A model generated the notes under the pieces. That model searched no databases. It was not told the DNA's origin and was given only the letters and a program-made list of their open reading frames with translations. Position numbers and translations under genes: made by a program. Shown here one piece after another: positions 6,788 through 10,116 of a DNA stretch of 10,116 nt (positions within the stretch are counted from its first letter, which is position 1; every line of letters starts with the position of its first letter). This DNA comes from Alphaproteobacteria bacterium UBA3439 (GTDB lineage Bacteria > Pseudomonadota > Alphaproteobacteria > Puniceispirillales > Puniceispirillaceae). The stretch spans positions 880 through 10,995 of the forward strand of contig DFSK01000024.1 of the NCBI GenBank assembly GCA_002378605.1, read 5' to 3'.

Positions 6788-8059
6788 ATGCTAACCCGCA
6801 TTGGACTATTCATATTCGAGCAATTTTTGCGTGTCGGTTGTCTCCACATGGTGATTGCCAATAGCCCCGCCCACAGTTTGAAGGGTGATTTGGCCGGACC
6901 AGATGTGACGATTCATTTACAGAATTACCGCCTGTTCTGGCGTATTTTGGTCAAGCCCGATCTTGCCATTGGCGAAGCCTATATGGATGGCAGCCTGACC
7001 ATCGCCAATGACGATCTTGAACAATTTATGGCACTTTTGATGGCCAATAATAGCCATTGGCAAAAACATTGGTTGGCAAGGATGGGGCTATTTGCCGGAA
7101 CCTATCTTGCTTTTTGGAATTTTTTTAACCTTCCCGGACGCGCCAAACGCAATGTTGCGCATCACTATGATCTGAAGGATAGCTTATTTGACCAATTCCT
7201 TGACCCGCGTCGTCAATATTCTTGCGGCTATTTCCATTCGGCTAGTGACACGCTTGCCGATGCGCAAATTACCAAGCTGGCGCGCCTCGGGGCAAAGCTA
7301 TGTTTAAAGCCAAATCAGACGGTTCTTGATATTGGCTGCGGATGGGGCGGGCTTGCCAATGCGTTGTGGGAAATGCAGCCGGATATTTCGGTAACCGGCA
7401 TCACCTTGTCGGAAAATCAATGTGCCTATGCCACACAAAAGGCAGAACAGGATCAACGGCAACAGCATCTAACCTTTCATCTATGCGATTACCGGCATCA
7501 GCGCGGCAGTTTCGACCGGATTGTTTCAGTAGGAATGCTTGAACATGTCGGCATGCGCCATTTTGACAGCTATTTTGCCAGTATTGCGCGGCTATTGGCG
7601 CCAAATGGGGTGGCGCTGATCCATTCGATCGGGGTTCATCATAACGCCCAACGCTGTAACCGCTGGCTGAATAAATATATTTTCCCGGGGGGCTATCTTC
7701 CCTCGCTTGAACAGATGACGCGCGCGGCGGGGCGCCAAGGGCTAAAGATTCTCGATATGGAAATCATGCGTGGCCATTATGCCGAAACGCTAAAACAATG
7801 GCGACAGGCCTTTCGGCAAAATATTGCGACGGTTCGTCAGGATTATGATGAACGCTTTATCCGCATGTGGGAATTCTACCTTATTGGCTGCGAATATTTT
7901 TTTCGCTGTCAGGATGGGATGGTATTTCAGCTGCAATTGGCCCATGATCACAATGCAGCACCGCTTACCCGGCGTTACATCAGCCAAACCGAAGATCAGT
8001 ATCGGAAAAAATTGTGTCCCAAAATCAGTTCTGGAAAACCATCGCGCTTGATCAGCTAG
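6788..8059 (+). CDS. cfa: Cyclopropane-fatty-acyl-phospholipid synthase family SAM-dependent methyltransferase
   Basis: This enzyme likely transfers the methyl group of S-adenosylmethionine to the double bond of unsaturated acyl chains in membrane phospholipids, forming cyclopropane rings. Counting from the ATG at 6788 (423 aa), the N-terminal lipid-binding part includes GEAYMDGSL at 62-70. HHYDLKDSLFD is at 125-135, the SAM motif VLDIGCGWGG at 179-188, GITLSENQ at 204-211, and MLEHVG at 250-255. Residues matching the E. coli bicarbonate/active-site set are present: C146, E252, H279, I281 and Y331. The frame is open back to a TTG at 6701, but the extra 29 residues do not look like the family, and MLTRIGLFIFEQFLRVG fits the usual start; an ATG at 6776 is also possible. 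The ribosome site is poor. The last 46 bases overlap the next gene. Relatives acting as fatty-acid methyltransferases with other products cannot be excluded. Confidence 0.92.
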   Translation: MLTRIGLFIFEQFLRVGCLHMVIANSPAHSLKGDLAGPDVTIHLQNYRLFWRILVKPDLAIGEAYMDGSLTIANDDLEQFMALLMANNSHWQKHWLARMGLFAGTYLAFWNFFNLPGRAKRNVAHHYDLKDSLFDQFLDPRRQYSCGYFHSASDTLADAQITKLARLGAKLCLKPNQTVLDIGCGWGGLANALWEMQPDISVTGITLSENQCAYATQKAEQDQRQQHLTFHLCDYRHQRGSFDRIVSVGMLEHVGMRHFDSYFASIARLLAPNGVALIHSIGVHHNAQRCNRWLNKYIFPGGYLPSLEQMTRAAGRQGLKILDMEIMRGHYAETLKQWRQAFRQNIATVRQDYDERFIRMWEFYLIGCEYFFRCQDGMVFQLQLAHDHNAAPLTRRYISQTEDQYRKKLCPKISSGKPSRLIS

Positions 8060-8451
8060 ATAAAGATCAATGGGAATCCATATGCGATGGATGCGGAAAA
8101 TGCTGTGTTTTGAAACTCGAAGATGTGGATACAGGCGATGTTCACTATACCGATGTTGCCTGTAAATTGCTTGATTGCGAAAATGCCCGATGCACCAATT
8201 ATGTGGCGCGTAAAACGCATGTACCCGATTGCGTTTTACTGACCCCTGACAATCTTGGCATTTTAAGCTGGATGCCGCAAAGCTGTGCCTACCGGTTGAT
8301 TTATGAGAAGAAAGACCTGCCGGACTGGCATCCGCTGATCACCGGCGATACGAATAGCACAATGCTGGCTGGCCATTCGGTTGCCAATCGCGTGGTGCCA
8401 GAAGGTACCGTTGACGAAGATGATTTGCCCGACCATATAACAAACTGGTAA
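8014..8451 (+). CDS. ycgN: YcgN/UPF0260 family cysteine-cluster protein
   Basis: This 145-aa protein matches the E. coli YcgN (UPF0260) family along its whole length: FWKTIALDQL and WESICDGCGKCC at the start, then VACKLLDC, SWMPQSCAYRL and DLPDWHPLITG. It has nine cysteines: C24, C27, C30 and C31 in a CxxCxxCC cluster, then C50, C55, C60, C73 and C91. The family is related to YkgJ-type domains thought to bind zinc or an iron-sulfur centre; its function is unknown and it is probably cytoplasmic. The start is a GTG at 8014, within the last 46 bases of cfa in another frame. A GGAAAAA ribosome site at 8004-8010 supports it, and no in-frame ATG precedes the conserved W20 and cysteine cluster. The deep overlap suggests co-transcription and perhaps coupled translation with cfa, but no functional link is known. 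Confidence 0.92.
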   Translation: MSQNQFWKTIALDQLDKDQWESICDGCGKCCVLKLEDVDTGDVHYTDVACKLLDCENARCTNYVARKTHVPDCVLLTPDNLGILSWMPQSCAYRLIYEKKDLPDWHPLITGDTNSTMLAGHSVANRVVPEGTVDEDDLPDHITNW

Positions 8452-8472
8452 ACACAAAACAGGGAAGATTTG

Positions 8473-8652
8473 ATGAGTCGAACAATGTGGATTCTAGTGG
8501 CATTGATCACCACTTTATCAATTGCAGTCATTTGGCGCGATTCAAAGGGCATGCCTGACCCAAGCTGGACTTTATGTAAGGAGTCGCTTGTGACACAGAT
8601 TTTTACGGGTTCCTGCACATTGCGGTTTAAAGGCGAAACAACACCGTCTTAA
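8473..8652 (+). CDS. Small membrane-anchored or secreted protein of unknown function (59 aa)
   Basis: I do not recognise this protein. An AGGGA ribosome site at 8461-8465 stands 7 bases before the ATG, good support for a real gene. The product has a hydrophobic segment at about residues 5-21 (MWILVALITTLSIAVIW), which could be a signal anchor or an uncleaved signal peptide. The rest is short and polar, with two cysteines (C35 and C48) 13 residues apart. If exported, these could form a disulfide. No lipobox (L-x-x-C) is seen near the end of the hydrophobic stretch, so it is not an obvious lipoprotein. It begins 21 bases after the YcgN stop and is probably the third gene of a cfa-ycgN operon. 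An 85-base gap with a new promoter candidate follows. Confidence 0.7.
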   Translation: MSRTMWILVALITTLSIAVIWRDSKGMPDPSWTLCKESLVTQIFTGSCTLRFKGETTPS

Positions 8653-8677
8653 TCCCCCCTAATGGGCGCATAACGCC

Positions 8678-8707
8678 TTGTCCGATCTGGGCAAAGATGC
8701 ATATAAC
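8678..8707 (+). promoter_or_regulatory. Candidate promoter for the flavin-reductase-like gene
   Basis: TTGTCC (8678-8683) and TATAAC (8702-8707, five of six to the -10) are 18 bases apart in the 85-base gap upstream of the gene. Transcription would start near 8714, about 24 bases before the ATG. Together with the strong ribosome site AAGGAG (8724-8729) this suggests a separate transcription unit. Motif evidence only. Confidence 0.4.
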
Positions 8708-8720
8708 GTCGTTTCGTTAT
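8703..8720. promoter_or_regulatory. Inverted repeat ATAACG-N6-CGTTAT, operator candidate
   Basis: ATAACG (8703-8708) and CGTTAT (8715-8720) form an exact 6-bp inverted repeat around a six-base centre. The left arm overlaps the candidate -10 element and the whole covers the expected transcription start, a place where a dimeric repressor would block transcription. A third direct copy of ATAACG lies at 8670-8675, 33 bases upstream, about three helical turns. No regulator gene is adjacent, so the binding protein is unknown. Confidence 0.35.
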
Positions 8721-8737
8721 TTTAAGGAGTTGGCATC

Positions 8738-9358
8738 ATGTATTTTCGTCCTGGGTTGCATAAAGAGGCCGGTCTGTCATTCAGCCCGATTAAAGCCATT
8801 GTTTCACCGCGTCCGATTGGCTGGATTTCCAGTTGTGGCAAGGATGGCAGTGTGAATCTAGCGCCCTATAGCTATTTTAATGCGATCTCAGAACTGCCGC
8901 CAATGGTTATGTTCAGCAGCGCGCCATCAGGCAATGCGCAGCATAAAGATTCGCTGCGCAATGTTATCGAGACCGAAGAATTTGTTGTCAATATTGTCAG
9001 CGCTGCGCTTGGTGATGCGATGAATATCACTTCGGCAGATTTGGCCTATGGCCAAAATGAATTTACTGCTGCTGGCCTTGAAATGGCTGACTGTAATACA
9101 GTCTCGGTTCCGCGTGTTGCCGCCGCACCAGCCGCGCTTGAATGTAAATTGTGGAAAGTGATTGAATTACCAAAGGCTGAAACTGGCGGCGCTGGTGTCA
9201 TGGTTATTGGCACGATTACCGGCATTCATATTGCCGATGAAACTGTTAAAGATGGCAAAATAGATGTCACAAGCTATCAACCATTGGCCCGACTTGGCTA
9301 TATGGATTATGCGCGGATAAGTGATGTTTTTGCAATGGCACGGCCCGACGTAAAATAG
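8738..9358 (+). CDS. Flavin reductase-like domain protein (FMN-binding split barrel)
   Basis: The 206-aa protein belongs to the flavin reductase-like, FMN-binding split-barrel family (DIM6/NTAB-type). It carries SPRPIGWIS at 23-31, NLAPYSYFN at 40-48, KDSLRNV at 70-76 and the C-terminal LARLGYMDYA at 183-192, all usual for the subgroup that fills the whole protein with this fold. Members bind FMN and are thought to reduce flavins or other small molecules with NAD(P)H; the substrate cannot be read from sequence, and no partner monooxygenase is nearby. The cytoplasm is its likely site, as no signal peptide is seen. The start is firm, with AAGGAG at 8724-8729 placed 8 bases before the ATG. Upstream is its own promoter candidate with an inverted repeat; downstream a convergent gene ends 26 bases away. 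Confidence 0.9.
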   Translation: MYFRPGLHKEAGLSFSPIKAIVSPRPIGWISSCGKDGSVNLAPYSYFNAISELPPMVMFSSAPSGNAQHKDSLRNVIETEEFVVNIVSAALGDAMNITSADLAYGQNEFTAAGLEMADCNTVSVPRVAAAPAALECKLWKVIELPKAETGGAGVMVIGTITGIHIADETVKDGKIDVTSYQPLARLGYMDYARISDVFAMARPDVK

Positions 9359-9369
9359 GCCAACCAAAC

Positions 9370-9382
9370 CGCAATATTTGCG
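9370..9382. terminator. Short hairpin between convergent genes, weak bidirectional terminator candidate
   Basis: CGCAA (9370-9374) and TTGCG (9378-9382) form a 5-bp stem with a TAT loop in the 26-base gap between two converging genes. Its position suits a terminator for both strands, but the stem is short and there is no T run on either side. It may be chance. Confidence 0.25.
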
Positions 9383-9384
9383 CC

Positions 9385-10083
9385 CTAACGCAGGGTGCAG
9401 CTTTGGACAATCACCGTGACATAGCCAAGAAGGCTGGCATTTTCGAACTGTAATTTCAAAATCCAGTCTTCGGTGGGAATGATCGCATCTAATGGCAAAG
9501 TGCCGGTAATGGTTTTCTGGCCACCAAGGAAAACATGCCGAACGCTTAACGGCAATGATGGGTCAAACCACGGCGTGTCGCGTTGGGCCTGTTTACCCGC
9601 GCTGCCTTCGACAAATAAATTCAGCCCACCACCAAATAGGGTTAGCTTTGATTCTGGCCCTGCATAAAGTTGCGTGGCGACCGCTACGTCATTGCGTGCC
9701 ACTTCACGGCAATTTACCGGATTGCCAAGCGCCTGAATTGACGAAATGATCTGCTCGGATGTGACCCCAGTGGCAATTTTCTTGGCAATAACACGCCGCA
9801 AAGCAACATTATCCTTGCCAGTCACAGATTTTGCCGTGCCAGCGGCCTTTGTTTCAGCAAGATCAAGTTGCAGCGATTGCACCTCGCTATTTAATTCAGT
9901 GATGCGCACATTATTTTCATAAATCACCAGATCAGCCTCGGCCTGCAGGCTGGATTGTTCGGCCTGCCCCCATACCCAGCCAAACCATAACGCGCCACCA
10001 AACAGGGCAATGCGCACAAGCAGCACCAACCAGCCGCGCATTTCACGACGGCGATAGCGTTCTTGTGTTTCAAAAAAATCCAT
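9385..10083 (-). CDS. Uncharacterised single-pass membrane protein with coiled coil and periplasmic domain
   Basis: I cannot name this 232-aa protein. A basic N-terminus (RYRRREMR, 9-16) precedes one membrane helix at about 18-38, so the N-terminus should face the cytoplasm and the rest the periplasm. Residues 41-80 are rich in Glu, Gln, Leu and Ala with a heptad-like pattern (ITELNSEVQSLQLDLAETKA), probably a coiled coil that could form dimers. The part from about 90 on is mixed beta-type with motifs LFGGGLNLFVEGSAG (149-163), WFDPSLPLSV (172-181) and GTLPLDAIIP (194-203). It contains only two cysteines, C125 and C229, which could pair. My impression is that similar unnamed proteins occur in other Alphaproteobacteria, but I could not check. 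The start is supported by AAGGG (plus-strand CCCTT at 10092-10096), 8 bases before the ATG at 10081-10083. What lies upstream is outside the window. Confidence 0.8.
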   Translation of the reverse strand: MDFFETQERYRRREMRGWLVLLVRIALFGGALWFGWVWGQAEQSSLQAEADLVIYENNVRITELNSEVQSLQLDLAETKAAGTAKSVTGKDNVALRRVIAKKIATGVTSEQIISSIQALGNPVNCREVARNDVAVATQLYAGPESKLTLFGGGLNLFVEGSAGKQAQRDTPWFDPSLPLSVRHVFLGGQKTITGTLPLDAIIPTEDWILKLQFENASLLGYVTVIVQSCTLR

Positions 10084-10116
10084 GCTGGCAACCCTTGCCG
10101 GAATTATCGCGCCCTT

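Noticed and set aside
8665..8677. GGCG-CATAA-CGCC hairpin after the small membrane-protein gene
   Set aside because: The stem is only four base pairs and no T run follows, so it was not called a terminator, though transcription from the cfa operon may end near here.
1..10116. A novel defence, mobile or biosynthetic system in the window
   Set aside because: I saw no toxin-antitoxin pair, nuclease, reverse transcriptase, integrase, direct-repeat array or biosynthetic cluster. The gene set is housekeeping with conserved alphaproteobacterial order.

Overview
The window reads as an ordinary, gene-dense stretch of a bacterial chromosome. It is most likely from an alphaproteobacterium of intermediate G+C content (about half, by eye), perhaps a marine lineage such as SAR116; that placement is inferred from gene order and protein style, not proven. 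The cues are the radA–cvpA–purF–short-chain dehydrogenase order typical of Alphaproteobacteria, a fused MnmC, a cyclopropane-fatty-acid-synthase family enzyme, and a B. subtilis-type PurF with propeptide and four iron-sulfur cysteines. No rRNA, tRNA, CRISPR array, insertion sequence, integrase or phage gene was seen, and no gene appears broken. No stretch over about 140 bases lacks a gene.

Left block (2-4799, + strand): the 3' end of an Mla-type phospholipid-transport ATPase (mlaF) shares one base with radA (DNA repair and recombination). cvpA (inner-membrane protein) follows after 58 bases. A 128-base gap holding a stem-loop and a possible promoter precedes purF (first committed step of purine synthesis), and 26 bases later comes a short-chain dehydrogenase of unknown substrate.

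Middle (4794-6647, - strand): mnmC, the bifunctional enzyme finishing mnm5U34 in tRNA wobble positions, converges on the dehydrogenase so tightly that both genes use one 6-bp palindrome, CTATAG, for their stop codons. Its start faces a 140-base divergent, AT-rich promoter region containing a 16-bp T7-GC-A7 palindrome.

Right block (6788-8652, + strand): a cfa-family methyltransferase gene, a YcgN/UPF0260 cysteine-rich protein gene starting with GTG inside the last 46 bases of cfa, and a 59-codon gene for a small membrane-anchored protein form a likely operon. A separate unit follows: a flavin-reductase-like FMN-binding protein gene (8738-9358) with its own candidate promoter and an inverted repeat at operator position. 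A convergent - strand gene (9385-10083) encodes an unnamed protein with one membrane helix, a coiled coil and a probable periplasmic domain.

The genes serve separate household tasks: envelope lipid homeostasis and membrane lipid modification (mlaF, cfa), DNA repair (radA), purine synthesis (purF), and tRNA modification (mnmC). I found no convincing new multi-gene system. The points most worth a second look are the two uncharacterised membrane proteins, the cfa/ycgN overlap, and the regulatory palindromes.
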